A DNA stretch of 64,000 nucleotides, taken from Chloropicon primus. Taxonomy: Eukaryota; Chlorophyta; Chloropicophyceae; Chloropicales; Chloropicaceae. Shown one piece after another: positions 50,108-60,202 of this stretch; the stretch's first letter is position 1; every line of letters begins with the position of its first letter. The position numbers were made by a program, and so were the translations under genes. Below the pieces are notes generated by a model. That model was not told the DNA's origin and made no database searches. It saw only the letters and a program-made list of their open reading frames with translations. Location of the stretch: the NCBI GenBank assembly GCA_023205875.1, contig CP060757.1:868001-932000 (forward strand), read 5' to 3'.

Positions 50108-50415
50108 GTGGTTGGTCGTTTGGCAGTCGTCTTGCACTCGTCATGAAGAGTGGCAAGTACACCTTGGGTTACAAGACCGTGCTCAAGAGCTTGCGCAGCG
50201 GAAAGTCCAAGCTCATCTTGATCTCCAACAACGTTCCTCCAGTGAGGAAGAGCGAGATCGAGTACTACGCCATGCTCAGCAAGACCGGAGTTCACCACTA
50301 CGCTGGAACGAACATCGACTTGGGTACTGCCTGCGGTAAGTACTTCAGGGTGAGCTGCTTGTCCATCACCGATCCTGGTGACTCCGATATCGTCAAGCAG
50401 ATGCAGGGAGAGTAA
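49841..50415 (+). CDS. RPL30: 60S ribosomal protein eL30
   Basis: Exons 49841-49881 and 50127-50415 give 109 residues. The split codon AG|T restores [20 protein letters not shown]. Further family marks: [50 protein letters not shown]. Component of the large cytosolic subunit. The 245-nt intron contains CTGAC and a long (CT)n. Yeast eL30 regulates its own splicing through an RNA structure at the exon 1/intron junction; I did not identify such a structure here. Confidence 0.96.
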
Positions 50416-50587
50416 GCATCTCGCGCGCTGCTGGCCGAATCCGAGGGAGGACGAGTGAATGGTGACAGGACGACTGGTTTGGGTTCATTCAGAAAGAGTG
50501 CGCACATGGTGCATTTTCTTTTCGGAAGTCGAAACTTTTTAATAGTACTTTTCATGGTTCCACTAGTGTTACAAGGCGGCTCCTCCT

Positions 50588-52294
50588 CTAAGTCGACAGC
50601 CTTCCCCTCCTCATGTTGTTCCTTCCCTTGATCACGCCCGCGCCTATCCCGTCCCCGGTGAGGGTGCCCTGAGCCACGTAGGGGGACTGGTAAGCCTCGT
50701 TCTGCAAGAGCTGCTGGGGAAGCTGGACCGATCCGAGAACGAGGGCCCCGACCCTCCGCAGGTCCGCCAGCTTGGCGTTGGTTAGGACGAAAATGTCCCC
50801 GCTCCCAGGGTCCACGCTTCTCACCAGGCCGAAGCCCACGAAAGGATAGCACGTCGTCGCTCCAGAGTCTTCGTCTTCCCCCCCCCCGCTCCCCTCCGCC
50901 AGGCCCACCAGTGACCCGTTGAGGACTCCCGGCAACATCCGGCTCGGAAACTCGAACGTGGAGGCCGAGACGACCTTCAGCAGGTCGAGGTTCACCCTGT
51001 ACGGCAGGCACCCGCACAGGCTCGAAGCTGCCTGCGAGAAGAGCTCCTGGGTGGTCGCGCTCAAGTCCATGGGCGTTCCCGTCCCCGCGCACTGGTGGCA
51101 GAACGAGAGCCACATCAGGGACCTCATGTCCACCGCGCTGACCCCGCTGGGCGCGTTGTGCTCGTGGGCAGGAGGGTAGTAGAGGCTCAGACCGAGGCCC
51201 CTCCAGTCCGCCTGCTCCCTCGGCAGGTCCTTCCCGGTGTTGGTGCAGAGCTGCACCACGTGCTTGGGCTGAATCTGCCGCACCATGCGGTCAAGTATTT
51301 CGAACCCCAGGCCTTTGACCCAGCCCGGCGTGTTGACCACGAGGGGGGCCAGGTTGCGCGACCGCAGGGCTCCCAGGCCGTGCGCGGCGTACCAATCCAT
51401 GAGGTGGACGACGGAGTTGAAGTACAAGACGGGGTCGCTCTTCGGGGTCGTGTCCCCCACGAAGCACGCCCTCTCTGGCTTCCTGGGGTGCATGAACGGC
51501 GGCCCAGCGATCGGGGACGCCACGAAAGTGAGGGAAACCGACCCGGGCGGGCTGAACTCGGGCTGGCCGCAGTCCGTCTCGAGGTAGGCCACCACGGGGT
51601 TCGAGTTCAGCAGCGTGTTCACGAGCTCCCTGCAGAAGGTCGACTTTCCCGCGTTCTTGGGGCCGCACACGAGCGCCGTGAAGTCGGCCAGGGACTCGGA
51701 GGTCTCGCAGCCCTCCGAGAGCTCCGCCGCGACCTCCTTGAGGCAGTCCCCCCACCCTCCGGGCGACGACGACGACGACGGGGAGCTCCCCGCACCGCCG
51801 GCCTTCAGAACCCTGTGCTGGTACGTGCTCCTGCTCGTGCTTCCGGGGGTGTAAGCAATCCCGGACACCCTGTCCCGCCCCACGTCCTCGAGGGAGACCA
51901 CGCACCTCTCCGGCCTCCCCGGCCCCTTGTACTCGCCTCGAAACACCGGCCGGCACCGCAGCGGCCACCCCACCGAGACGTTGCCGCACAGGGTGACGCT
52001 TCCCTTGTCCGGCGCCAGCAGGTACCCCCCGACCAGCAGGCACCCCTCGGACACCCTCACCCTTGCCACCCCCTCCAGCGACAGCTCCTCGTTCTCCTTG
52101 AGTTCCAGGCACTGGTGGTCCTCCTCCTCCTCCTGGTGGCGGTGGTGGTGGTCGTCGTCGTCGTTGGGGAGAGGAGTTCCCGGATCCGAGGTCTCAATTG
52201 CGGGCGCGTGACGCCCCCCTAACCCCCCCCGTCGGCACTTCGGGCGCTGCGCCGTGGACGCCCCCTCCCCCTGCCTCTTCTTCCCCGGCGGCAT
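50588..52294 (-). CDS. GRC3: Polynucleotide 5'-hydroxyl kinase GRC3/NOL9
   Basis: Phosphorylates RNA 5' ends during ITS2 pre-rRNA processing in the nucleolus, with LAS1. 568 residues from the first ATG (52294); the frame is open further up to 52630 without an ATG. An N-terminal beta region (LLVGGYLLAP, CGNVSVGW) precedes the kinase core: Walker A GPKNAGKS at 211-218, ETDCGQPEFSPPGSVSL, PLVVNTPGWVKGLGFEIL, and VVQLC. The C-terminal part (YPFVGFGLVRSVD, FVLTNAKLADL) is typical of the family. Intronless. Lys/Arg-rich N-terminus (PGKKRQ, RPKCRRGG) fits nucleolar targeting. Confidence 0.92.
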   Translation of the reverse strand: MPPGKKRQGEGASTAQRPKCRRGGLGGRHAPAIETSDPGTPLPNDDDDHHHRHQEEEEDHQCLELKENEELSLEGVARVRVSEGCLLVGGYLLAPDKGSVTLCGNVSVGWPLRCRPVFRGEYKGPGRPERCVVSLEDVGRDRVSGIAYTPGSTSRSTYQHRVLKAGGAGSSPSSSSSPGGWGDCLKEVAAELSEGCETSESLADFTALVCGPKNAGKSTFCRELVNTLLNSNPVVAYLETDCGQPEFSPPGSVSLTFVASPIAGPPFMHPRKPERACFVGDTTPKSDPVLYFNSVVHLMDWYAAHGLGALRSRNLAPLVVNTPGWVKGLGFEILDRMVRQIQPKHVVQLCTNTGKDLPREQADWRGLGLSLYYPPAHEHNAPSGVSAVDMRSLMWLSFCHQCAGTGTPMDLSATTQELFSQAASSLCGCLPYRVNLDLLKVVSASTFEFPSRMLPGVLNGSLVGLAEGSGGGEDEDSGATTCYPFVGFGLVRSVDPGSGDIFVLTNAKLADLRRVGALVLGSVQLPQQLLQNEAYQSPYVAQGTLTGDGIGAGVIKGRNNMRRGRLST

Positions 52295-52833
52295 AACGTA
52301 TGTGTATATATCAAGTCGCCCCACTCGTCGTCGTTGTTGCTGGTCCAAAGGACAGGACGCAATGCGGAGATATTGGTGCGGAGAACCAGTCCGCCCGCTG
52401 CGACGCCCGCCACCGAGCGCGCTGCCGTCGTCCTCCTCGAAGAAATCGTGGAGCTGCAAACTCCCTTCTCCTGATCCCGGGGGTCGATGCAGCGCGTCCA
52501 GGACGTCCCTCTCCCGATCCACGATAAAGCGTGGCGATGAATCCTCGCGTCCGGACGACCGAGGCGTCCAATCCAAAGCCTCCCACGAGCGCTCGCCTCG
52601 CCTTGCAAGGCGACTGGACTCCTCCTCCAAAGGGCCTCCTGCTCAGCTCTGGTGGAAATCACCAATGGGTGTACGGTCGTCGTACACCGCTTGTTCGGGC
52701 CGCCAAGTGTGGATAAGGTTTTGGAGGAGGTGAAAAAGGGACAAAGTCTTTGTGGTGAGAACGAAGGCGTTGGGTTTGGCGGAGGAGGAGAGCGTTGCGC
52801 TGTTAGGGTCAGTGGTTCGGTGTGCGGTTGAGG
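52295..52833. promoter_or_regulatory. Divergent region, GRC3 / uS5
   Basis: About 540 bp. The GRC3 frame stays open up to 52630 but lacks an ATG, so an N-terminal extension from a missed exon cannot be excluded. No other element recognised. Confidence 0.4.
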
Positions 52834-53901
52834 ATGAGTGCGATGAGAGGCAAGGTGTTGGCGAACAAGGTGGGAGGGCTTCGGCTGGCGTGCAAGGCGG
52901 GGCGGGCGGCGGTGAGGTCCCGGGGGTTGGAGAGCACGAGGACCACGGCCATGTCGAGGAGGCAGAGGAACGCGGCGCGCGTTTGGGCTGCTGCTTCGGG
53001 GGGCGAGGAGGGCGTGGACATGGAGAACATTGAGGTCGTGGAGGCCGCGGCCGAGGAGGAGGAGCACGGCTCCGCTTCGGACTTGGAGGAGGTTATCTAC
53101 AGCCTGGACAAGAGTGCGAGTGTGGCCTCTCTGATGTCGGTCATCGAGCAGAAGTTCGCGGACCAGCTCGACCCCGCGTTCATGGACGACGGGGTGGACG
53201 GGGAGGACTACGAGAAGCACGCGGAGAACATGAGGAACAAGGTCAAGTCCCTCGGCATGGAGGAGAGGCTTATTGAGGTGAGGAGGGTGACCAAGGTGGT
53301 CAAGGGTGGGAACATCCTGTCCTTCCGCGCCATCGTGGCCGTGGGAAACAAGAAGGGGAAGATTGCCGTCGGCGTGGGCAAGGGCAAGGAGGTCATGCCG
53401 GCGACCACGAAGGCGGTCGCGGAGGCCCTCCGCGACGTGGTGGAGTTCCCGCTCGCGAAGAACGACTCCATCCCCCACACCACGGTGGGCTCGGCGACCT
53501 CCGCGTCCGTCATCCTCAAGCCCGCCGGCGAGGGTACTGGTGTGATCGCCGGCGGGGCGACGAGGACCGTCCTGGAGCTCGCGGGGGTGGAGAACGTTCT
53601 GAGCAAGCAGCTCGGGAGCGACTCCCTGCTCAACAACGCCAGAGCGACCGTGAACGCCCTGGCGAAGCTTAGGAGCCCGGTGCAAGTCGCGCAGCTGAGG
53701 GGGAAGACGGTCAGGCAGCTCTTCGGCTTGGACGACGTGACGAAGAAGGTGGACACGATTGACGTCTCCGCAGAGAGGCTGCAGGAGCTCATCCAGTCCT
53801 GCGACACGAAGACCCAGACCGAGATCGGCGAGGGACTCGAGTTCTTGAAGGAGAAGGGGTTCGAGCCCGAAGCAGCTGAGGCTCAGGTGAACGCAATTTA
53901 G
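52834..53901 (+). CDS. RPS5: Organellar ribosomal protein uS5 (bacterial type)
   Basis: 355 residues, intronless. Residues 1 to about 145 are an Arg/Ala/Ser-rich presequence and acidic extension; from about 147 comes the S5 fold: LIEVRRVTKVVKGG, FRAIVAVGNKKGKIAVGVGKGKE, then the C-terminal half with IPHTTVGSATSASVILKPA, then GTGVIAGGATRTVLELAGV and NNARATVNALAKL. These are bacterial-type marks, so the protein works in plastid or mitochondrial small subunits; the presequence and general similarity make plastid my preference. The extra ~65 residues at the C-terminus are acidic/helical. TGTAA at 53925-53929. Confidence 0.93.
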   Translation: MSAMRGKVLANKVGGLRLACKAGRAAVRSRGLESTRTTAMSRRQRNAARVWAAASGGEEGVDMENIEVVEAAAEEEEHGSASDLEEVIYSLDKSASVASLMSVIEQKFADQLDPAFMDDGVDGEDYEKHAENMRNKVKSLGMEERLIEVRRVTKVVKGGNILSFRAIVAVGNKKGKIAVGVGKGKEVMPATTKAVAEALRDVVEFPLAKNDSIPHTTVGSATSASVILKPAGEGTGVIAGGATRTVLELAGVENVLSKQLGSDSLLNNARATVNALAKLRSPVQVAQLRGKTVRQLFGLDDVTKKVDTIDVSAERLQELIQSCDTKTQTEIGEGLEFLKEKGFEPEAAEAQVNAI

Positions 53902-53924
53902 AGTTGATGAGAGATTTGCCTCTT

Positions 53925-53929
53925 TGTAA
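53925..53929 (+). terminator. TGTAA poly(A) signal, uS5
   Basis: TGTAA 23 nt after the stop. Confidence 0.55.
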
Positions 53930-53993
53930 TGTATCGCTTTTTCTGTTAGGAAGCTTTTTCTTCTCTCTCGGGACGTTGGATCGTGAGCTCGTT

Positions 53994-54029
53994 TGTGTGT
54001 GTGTGTGTGTGTGCGCGCGCGCGCGCGTC
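53994..54029. repeat. Alternating (GT)n-(GC)n tract
   Basis: About 36 bp of GT repeats running straight into GC repeats between two convergent genes. Perfect purine-pyrimidine alternation of this type can adopt Z-DNA under negative supercoiling. A second GCGCGCGCG lies near 54092. Confidence 0.85.
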
Positions 54030-54139
54030 GTCCGTGCCCAAGCATCCTATAGTAGTACATTCATCAAAATTAGTACACGAAAACATACGACGCGCGCGCG
54101 TGGTTTATACGCAGAACCCAATGCGAACAAGCAGACACG

Positions 54140-55321
54140 CTACTCCTTCGTCAAAACGTCTTGGGTCATGATCCTCTTGAAGCTCGGTGGGTTGTCCAAG
54201 TAAACGTGGTGGCCTGTGTTGGAAATGATCCTGACCTCCGCGTTCGGCATCGAAGCGACGATGTCCTCGATCGTGGGGTGGAGCATCCAGTCGCGGTCCC
54301 CGAACAAAAATGTCAGGGGGATGTCTCGGGGGAACTTGTTGATCAAGTCTTGGGCCAAGGGCCTGCGAGCGTAGACCCCGGGAAAGTTAGTCTTGAAGAC
54401 GGGAACCAACAAAGCGTTCAGCGCTAACTCGCCGCTCGGCCTGCCGACGTTGATGTGGTAAAGGTAATCGGACACAATCTTGACTTCCTCCTCGCTCATC
54501 CCTTTCAGGCGCGCCTTGACGATTTTGGTGACGAGCTCCGGCCCCCAAGGCCCGGCGATGCGGGCGACGCTCTGGGGCGTGAGGTTCATGCTCCAAAATA
54601 ATCCAACCAGACTCGTGAACAACCTGTTCCTCTTGACAAAATCAGGCATGCTGTTCTCGTTCTCCTCTGGCTCGGGCACCCCGACGGGGGACAGGAGAAC
54701 CAATCTCTCGACCCTCTCAGGGTAAGCCAGTGCGTACCTGGTGCTGAGGTACCCCCCCAGGGAATGGCCAACCAGTTGGAGCTTTGCGATCTTCATCTCC
54801 TCCCTCCACTTTTCGAGAGACTCCACAAAGAAGTCGATGCACTCGTCGCTCACCTCCTCCTTCTCCCTTCGATTAAGCGAGAACAAGGACCTCTGGGGGT
54901 AGCCGCGGCCCGACATGAGGCCGGAGGAGGGTCGAGACGAGCGGCCCATCCCCAACCAATCGATCGCGAAGACGTCCTCGAACCCCTTGCGGCTGAGCTC
55001 TTGAAGGACGTGGTAGAACATCCCAGATCCCCCGCCGAACCCGTGCGTGAACAGGATGGCCGATCGAATCGGCTTCTCCCCCCCCTCCTCCTTCTTCCGA
55101 AGGCTGTACGTGTGGATGTACTGGACGCCATAGTTTTCTAGCTCGATGTAAACTCTGCTCGACTTGAACTTGTCCAGAAACCTTTCCAGCAAACGCTGCT
55201 CCGCATCAAAAGCCTTTGTCGAGGAGGTCCTTACCCACAACCGCGCAAGGTAGGAAAGCTCCTCCCCCTTCTGGTTCTTCGTTCCCAGCAGGGCCCCGTT
55301 CACCAGAGTCTTCCATAGCAT
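54140..55321 (-). CDS. CGI-58/ABHD5-like alpha/beta hydrolase
   Basis: 393 residues, intronless. Alpha/beta-hydrolase core with FTHGFGGGSGMF (oxyanion region), the nucleophile motif VGHSLGG (S187), acid region GDRDWM and His region TGHHVYLD (H371/H372). Serine is present, as in plant CGI-58, whereas the animal co-activator ABHD5 has Asn. The HX4D acyltransferase signature is met by H371-D376. Plant CGI-58 shows LPA acyltransferase, lipase and phospholipase activity and controls lipid turnover with PXA1. Only 133 bp separate its start from the divergent DUF1802 gene. Confidence 0.86.
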   Translation of the reverse strand: MLWKTLVNGALLGTKNQKGEELSYLARLWVRTSSTKAFDAEQRLLERFLDKFKSSRVYIELENYGVQYIHTYSLRKKEEGGEKPIRSAILFTHGFGGGSGMFYHVLQELSRKGFEDVFAIDWLGMGRSSRPSSGLMSGRGYPQRSLFSLNRREKEEVSDECIDFFVESLEKWREEMKIAKLQLVGHSLGGYLSTRYALAYPERVERLVLLSPVGVPEPEENENSMPDFVKRNRLFTSLVGLFWSMNLTPQSVARIAGPWGPELVTKIVKARLKGMSEEEVKIVSDYLYHINVGRPSGELALNALLVPVFKTNFPGVYARRPLAQDLINKFPRDIPLTFLFGDRDWMLHPTIEDIVASMPNAEVRIISNTGHHVYLDNPPSFKRIMTQDVLTKE

Positions 55322-55454
55322 ACTCGACGCTCAGCGCAAGCAAAAACTTGTGGTCTCTCCACCCGCCCACGTGCCCTTGAGGGCGAGGCGAGAGGGCGAC
55401 GGGGTGGGTTGATTGGTTTCTGGTTCTGGGAGAGGGGAGAGAGGTTCACTGGGA

Positions 55455-56090
55455 ATGGGGAAAAACGTCGTTGCCCTCAAGGAATGGCATCTCGCCGTTT
55501 CTGCGCTGGAGCACGGGCGCCAAACCGTTATTTTCAGAAAGGGCGGGATCAGGGAGCCCGTCTTCAAGGCGAGGTCGAACGAGTTGTTCCTCTTCCCAAC
55601 CTCGTTTCACGCTTCCTTGGATCTCATCAAGGAGGAGGCGCGGCCGCTTTCGGCGAAAGCCGTGGACTGGGAGCCCGGGCCCACGCTCGAGATGAACAGC
55701 TTCGCTCTCGTGACAGGTTCCTGGGCGACCAAGGAGGGGCCATCAGCACTCGAGGCGCTGGATGACTTTCACGCGTACACCGAGGAGTTTGGGGCTCAGA
55801 GGCTGACTTGGAACGAGAAAAGGGTCTGCACGATTCTCGAGCTGCAGACGTTCAACCTTGAGGAACCCATTCTTTTCCCCAGCAAAGAGGATTACTTCGG
55901 GTGCTTCTCTTTCATCGACGTGGCTGTCGACGCTGACCTGGACGGGTTGATGGAGAGGGCGACCCCGGCGGTCCCGCCGAGCGAGTTCGAGGAGAAGCGA
56001 AAGGCGCTTCGAGAGGCCCTCACGCGAAAAGTGTGCCCCGATCTCGTTACCGTCCAGGTGCCGATGCGTGCGGACAGGAAGCAAAGATGA
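55455..56090 (+). CDS. DUF1802 family protein
   Basis: 211 residues, intronless. Contains the family pattern VALKEWHLAVSALEHGRQT then IFRKGGIREPVF and FLFPTSFHAS, characteristic of DUF1802 proteins of cyanobacteria, algae and plants. Function is unknown. No clear transit peptide: the domain starts at residue 5. Presence of such a cyanobacterial-type family supports plastid-derived ancestry, but this is inference. Confidence 0.83.
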   Translation: MGKNVVALKEWHLAVSALEHGRQTVIFRKGGIREPVFKARSNELFLFPTSFHASLDLIKEEARPLSAKAVDWEPGPTLEMNSFALVTGSWATKEGPSALEALDDFHAYTEEFGAQRLTWNEKRVCTILELQTFNLEEPILFPSKEDYFGCFSFIDVAVDADLDGLMERATPAVPPSEFEEKRKALREALTRKVCPDLVTVQVPMRADRKQR

Positions 56091-56179
56091 TGTACAATAT
56101 AAATAGAAGGCCTGGTAAAATTTTGGTTTGTTTTAATATTAAATATTTTATACAATTAGCCGACCGTGCCGTCCCCCCC

Positions 56180-57466
56180 CTACCCCCCTTCTTGCTTTTC
56201 CTGCCTGAAAAAGAAACCCTTTTTCTGATTGGATTTTGGGTCCATGCCCAGCTGCTGCTGGAAGCGGGCAAGGGCACAAAGCCTCTCGAGGGATACGGCG
56301 TCCTCCATGGTCATACCCCGCGTTGCTTGGTTCCTCCTAAGCTCTTCCACGGCCCCAATGAAGCTGCCCATGAACTCCCCCTCGACCCGGAGCTGAAGCA
56401 GCTTCTGCTGGAGGAGCCCCCTTGCCTTGGCCACGACCTCGTGCTTCCTCTGGTACGACGACGTGCCCTCCAACGCGAGGTTCGACTGGAGGAGTAGGTT
56501 CCGAGTCCTGTCCTCGCTGCCCTCCTCGCCGTCCAGGAGGCGTGCCAGGGTTTCCTTGGGGATCCAACACATCGAAAGGGAATTCAGCTTGCCGGAGCAC
56601 GTGATGTCTTTCATCACCCCCCCGGAGCCCTGGCCGTCCGCCTCTCTCCCCGAACCCCTTGACGCAACGTCTTTCCACTGCTGCCCGTATTCCTTCATCC
56701 GCTCGATCCGCTTGTGAAGCAGCTGCCTTTGCTCGAGGAAGTCCTTCATGTCGGCCCGAAGCATGGCCAAGTCGGATTGAGTCATGTCTTCCACGCCGTC
56801 CACCCGCGTCTTGATCTCGTTCGCTCGCTCGGCCAGATCCTCCAGAGCGGAGGCGTGCCCGCCCCCAACCGTGCCGGGCCTCCCCCCCTTCAAGAGCTTC
56901 AGAGCCCTGCCCTTGAAAGAGGAAGCTGCCCCGGCGACGAAGTGGCCGTCCTCCAAAAGCGCCTCCGCGCTGTCGGTCGCAAGCTTTCTCAGTTCCTTCA
57001 CCCTCGGCGGGAGTTTCAGCTCGGGCTTCCTCCTCGGCTTTTGCGCGGGCTTCGGGGTCGGCGCCAGAGGCTCCCCTCTCGCCTCGGCCGCCTTGGCGGG
57101 CTTCTTCCCCCCAGCCCTCGAGGCCGCCTTGGCTTGCAGGGGGTCCACCACCCTCCGCGCTTTGGCCAGGATCTTCTCGATCTCATCGGGGAGCTCGGCA
57201 CCCGCAGGGCTGGCCTCCTCCCTCTTCGGCCGCGGAGCGCACACCTCCGCCGCCGCGGCGGGCCTCTCCCTTCGTCGCAAGAACGCCAAGCAAGCGTCCA
57301 CGTCCCTGTTCACCGTCCCCAAGGCCGAGTTCGCCCCCACCAGGTTACAGTAGGTCTCTCCCAGGTAATCTATCAGCTCGTCCAGGGTTTTGGACAGCCT
57401 CTCCTCCACTGGCTCGAGCATCCTGCCACCTTCCGCACTCCCTTCCCGCGCGTCGTCCCTCACCAT
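56180..57466 (-). CDS. Coiled-coil protein, unknown
   Basis: 428 residues, intronless. Helical start ([19 protein letters not shown]), a basic Pro/Ala/Lys linker at about 75-160 ([19 protein letters not shown]), two helical regions ([41 protein letters not shown]) and a C-terminal helical region. N-terminal layout is reminiscent of small centrosomal or tubulin-binding proteins, but I could not match a family. The start ATG sits in a CATG at 57464-57467 that also gives an ATG on the plus strand in the CTU fusion frame. Confidence 0.72.
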   Translation of the reverse strand: MVRDDAREGSAEGGRMLEPVEERLSKTLDELIDYLGETYCNLVGANSALGTVNRDVDACLAFLRRRERPAAAAEVCAPRPKREEASPAGAELPDEIEKILAKARRVVDPLQAKAASRAGGKKPAKAAEARGEPLAPTPKPAQKPRRKPELKLPPRVKELRKLATDSAEALLEDGHFVAGAASSFKGRALKLLKGGRPGTVGGGHASALEDLAERANEIKTRVDGVEDMTQSDLAMLRADMKDFLEQRQLLHKRIERMKEYGQQWKDVASRGSGREADGQGSGGVMKDITCSGKLNSLSMCWIPKETLARLLDGEEGSEDRTRNLLLQSNLALEGTSSYQRKHEVVAKARGLLQQKLLQLRVEGEFMGSFIGAVEELRRNQATRGMTMEDAVSLERLCALARFQQQLGMDPKSNQKKGFFFRQEKQEGG

Positions 57467-57528
57467 GGCTCTCTCTCACCTCCTCCTCTACATCCCCTCT
57501 CTTCTTTCACCTGTCGCCCTCTATCTCT

Positions 57529-57543
57529 CTTCCCGCCATTTTC
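57529..57543 (+). promoter_or_regulatory. TTCCCGCC element before the CTU fusion
   Basis: 15 nt, CTTCCCGCCATTTTC, identical to the reverse complement of the element before CDT1 (10188-10202). It lies 60 bp before the preferred ATG of the fusion gene. Confidence 0.5.
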
Positions 57544-57602
57544 CCCCCTCCTTTTGCCGGGGCAGGGCCAAGGTCCAAGTTGAGTTGTCAAACGAAGCGA
57601 CG

Positions 57603-60089
57603 ATGGTGCTCGAGCTGTGGAGGGACTGGTGCGACGGAAGCGACGAAGAAAGCGACAGCACGGGACTTGAGGAGGTCGACGAGGCGGAGTACTCGTACAT
57701 GGCGGAGTTCGAGGGGGGTGGCGGAGGGGCGTGCGGGAGGGCGTGTGATTGCGATGGTGGGGGTGGTGGGGTGGGGGGTGTGGACGAGGACGAGGACGGT
57801 CGCCCCTCGAGGAGGCAGTTCTCCACCCCGCCGTGCCTCAAGTGCGGGAACGCCCCCGCCCAGTTCATCGCGCGCCAACGAGAGCCCCTGTGCAGGACCT
57901 GCGCGGAAGATTCTATTTCGAACAAGGTGAAAACAACCATCGTGAGGCCGGGGCAGAAGGGGGCCTTCCTTCTGGGCGCGGACGACACGCTCGCAATCGC
58001 CTGCTCCGGTGGGTTCAATTCCATGGGTCTGATTGAGATCATCAGGGATCTGGCCGACTTGGAGTCGCAGAGGCGCCGCCCTCGGTTCGGGCGAGGGATG
58101 AAAGTTATACACGTCGTCACAGAATCCGAGGAGGACTCGAGGATCAGGCGGAGCCTCGCCGCGATCGATGCGTCGATAGAGTACGTCGCCGTGCCGCTGA
58201 GCCTGGTCGAGTCGAGCGACGAGAACCTTGCCCACTTTCTTGCGAGCGGAAGCCTCCAGCCTGGCTCCTCCTCGGCGACCAGCCTGGCCCCCTCGTCGAG
58301 CTCGAAGGCCTCGAAGCACCTGCTGAAGAAGCTCCTCGTCAAGCTCTTGTGCCTCAGGGTCGCCAAGGCCCTCGGCTGCACCAAGCTCGCTTTCGGGTAC
58401 AACGCCACGTACTTTGCGATGCACTCCCTCGCCTCGATCTTGAGGGGCTCCGGGTTTGCGCTGCCGGCCGAGTTGCAGTACACGGACTCGAGGTCTGCGT
58501 CCTGGGGCTTCCCGGACATCATCCACCCCCTGAGGGACTGCGTCTCCAAGGAGCTCCTTCTCCTGTGCTACTTGCGTAACATAGACTTCGTGGCCTCAGA
58601 GAGCGACATCGTGGGAGACAGGACGGATGTGAAATCCCTTTGCAAGGACTTTGTGTTCTCTGCCCAGGATAGGTTGCCGAGCACCGTGCTGACGGTCACG
58701 AAAACGGTCTCCAAGCTAGATTACGGCGGGATCAGGGAGGAGGATGTCAAAGTCCTGGACAGTGGCGGGAGAATCAAGCAAGAAAAGATGTGCCGCCTCT
58801 GCCTGTCGCCGATGTGCACCTCCTCCAAGGCCTTTGCGCTCTCTCAGCAGCAGCAGCGACAGAGGGCTGCCACGGGTGACCACGAGGAGCTCGAGGAGAG
58901 TTTCTGCTATTCTTGCTGCTCGCTGTTCGGGAAAAACAACGAGAATTTGAAGCTCTGGCCCGTTGGAAACGAGCGAGCCTCCGTCGGGGAATACCTCACT
59001 GCCAACAGCAGCGGCGGCGTGACTGATGTTATCGAGGAGATCAGACTCGTGCCTCTCGAGGAGGGCAGGAGTGTCCAGGTGGATCCACCCGCTTCGCTGG
59101 CGAGGGCCAGGCATGGAATGACCTGCGCTTACTGCAGGACAAACCGAGCCATGCTGAAGAGGCCCAAGACGAAGGAGAACGTGTGCAAGGAGTGTTTCTA
59201 CGAGGCTTTCGAGGAGGAGATCCACCAGACCATCATGAAGGAGAAGCTCTTCAACAGAGGCGATAGGGTCGCCATCGGCGCCTCGGGGGGGAAGGATTCT
59301 ACCGTTTTGATCCACGTGCTCAAGACGTTGAATGAGAGGTACGACTACGGGCTTGAGCTCTTCTTGCTTTCCGTGGACGAGGGCATCAGAGGCTACAGGG
59401 ATGATTCCCTCGAAACCGTTGCAAGGAATGAGCAGCAGTATGGCATACCGCTGGAAGTGGTTTCGTACAAGGACCTTTACGGGTACTCCATGGACGACAT
59501 CGTCGCAAAGGTGGGTCTGAAGAACAATTGCACGTTCTGCGGGGTTTTCCGAAGGCAGGCCCTTGACAGGGGTGCCGTGCTTCTCAACGCGAACAAGATA
59601 GTCACGGGCCACAACGCGGATGACATCGCGGAGACAGTGTTTCTCAATGTTCTTCGGGGGGACTTCCCGAGGTTGACCCGCTGTACAAACAGTATCACTG
59701 GGGAGGATAGCGCTCTGCCTCGGTGCAAGCCCTTCAAGTACACCTACGAGAAGGAAATCGTCATGTACGCCTTCCACAAGAAACTGGATTACTTTGCTAC
59801 GGAGTGCACCTACTCCCCCCAGGCGTACAGGGGCGTGGCGAGAGAATTCATCAAGGACGTGGAGATCATTGAGCCCGTGTGCATCTTGAACACGATCATC
59901 TCGGGGGATGAAATGAAGCTGGGAGCAAACTCTAGTTCAGGGAGGCCTCTGCAAGTGCAAGGGGAGTGCGCCAAGTGCGGTTACATGACCAGCCAAAGGA
60001 TCTGCAAAGCCTGCGTTCTCCTTGAAGGATTGGACAAGGGAGACGCTAGGTATGGGGTGTCGAGGCAAGCTTGCCGCCCTCTGAGGTAA
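57603..60089 (+). CDS. Fused cytosolic tRNA thiouridylase: CTU2 (NCS2)-like half plus CTU1 (NCS6)-like half
   Basis: 828 residues in one intronless frame. CTU1-CTU2 adds sulfur to U34 of tRNAs for Lys, Glu and Gln (mcm5s2U), receiving it from URM1. Residues 78-~485 are CTU2-like: zinc motif CLKCGNAP and CRTC, degenerate PP-loop SGGFNS (135-140), [18 protein letters not shown], then DIIHPLRDC and a C-terminal Cys cluster ([13 protein letters not shown]). Residues 508-828 are CTU1-like: CAYCRTN, CKECF, intact PP-loop SGGKDS (561-566), [16 protein letters not shown] (C643 region), [12 protein letters not shown], and a terminal zinc pair CAKCGY and CKAC. Only about 20 residues link the halves; the MTCAYC Met may be the former CTU1 start. 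An ATG at 57465 is an alternative start. Confidence 0.9.
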   Translation: MVLELWRDWCDGSDEESDSTGLEEVDEAEYSYMAEFEGGGGGACGRACDCDGGGGGVGGVDEDEDGRPSRRQFSTPPCLKCGNAPAQFIARQREPLCRTCAEDSISNKVKTTIVRPGQKGAFLLGADDTLAIACSGGFNSMGLIEIIRDLADLESQRRRPRFGRGMKVIHVVTESEEDSRIRRSLAAIDASIEYVAVPLSLVESSDENLAHFLASGSLQPGSSSATSLAPSSSSKASKHLLKKLLVKLLCLRVAKALGCTKLAFGYNATYFAMHSLASILRGSGFALPAELQYTDSRSASWGFPDIIHPLRDCVSKELLLLCYLRNIDFVASESDIVGDRTDVKSLCKDFVFSAQDRLPSTVLTVTKTVSKLDYGGIREEDVKVLDSGGRIKQEKMCRLCLSPMCTSSKAFALSQQQQRQRAATGDHEELEESFCYSCCSLFGKNNENLKLWPVGNERASVGEYLTANSSGGVTDVIEEIRLVPLEEGRSVQVDPPASLARARHGMTCAYCRTNRAMLKRPKTKENVCKECFYEAFEEEIHQTIMKEKLFNRGDRVAIGASGGKDSTVLIHVLKTLNERYDYGLELFLLSVDEGIRGYRDDSLETVARNEQQYGIPLEVVSYKDLYGYSMDDIVAKVGLKNNCTFCGVFRRQALDRGAVLLNANKIVTGHNADDIAETVFLNVLRGDFPRLTRCTNSITGEDSALPRCKPFKYTYEKEIVMYAFHKKLDYFATECTYSPQAYRGVAREFIKDVEIIEPVCILNTIISGDEMKLGANSSSGRPLQVQGECAKCGYMTSQRICKACVLLEGLDKGDARYGVSRQACRPLR

Positions 60090-60202
60090 TCAGAGCAGGA
60101 CGTAAACATTTCTCTCGGATTGTTCGCCGATCGTTTTTCACAAACAATTAATTTATACTTTTATACTTTTGTTATACAAGCAGGGCCCTTGCGCCACAGT
60201 CG

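Noticed and set aside
52295-52630. N-terminal extension of GRC3
   Set aside because: The frame is open but lacks an ATG, and no upstream exon with a good acceptor was found; kept only as a remote possibility.
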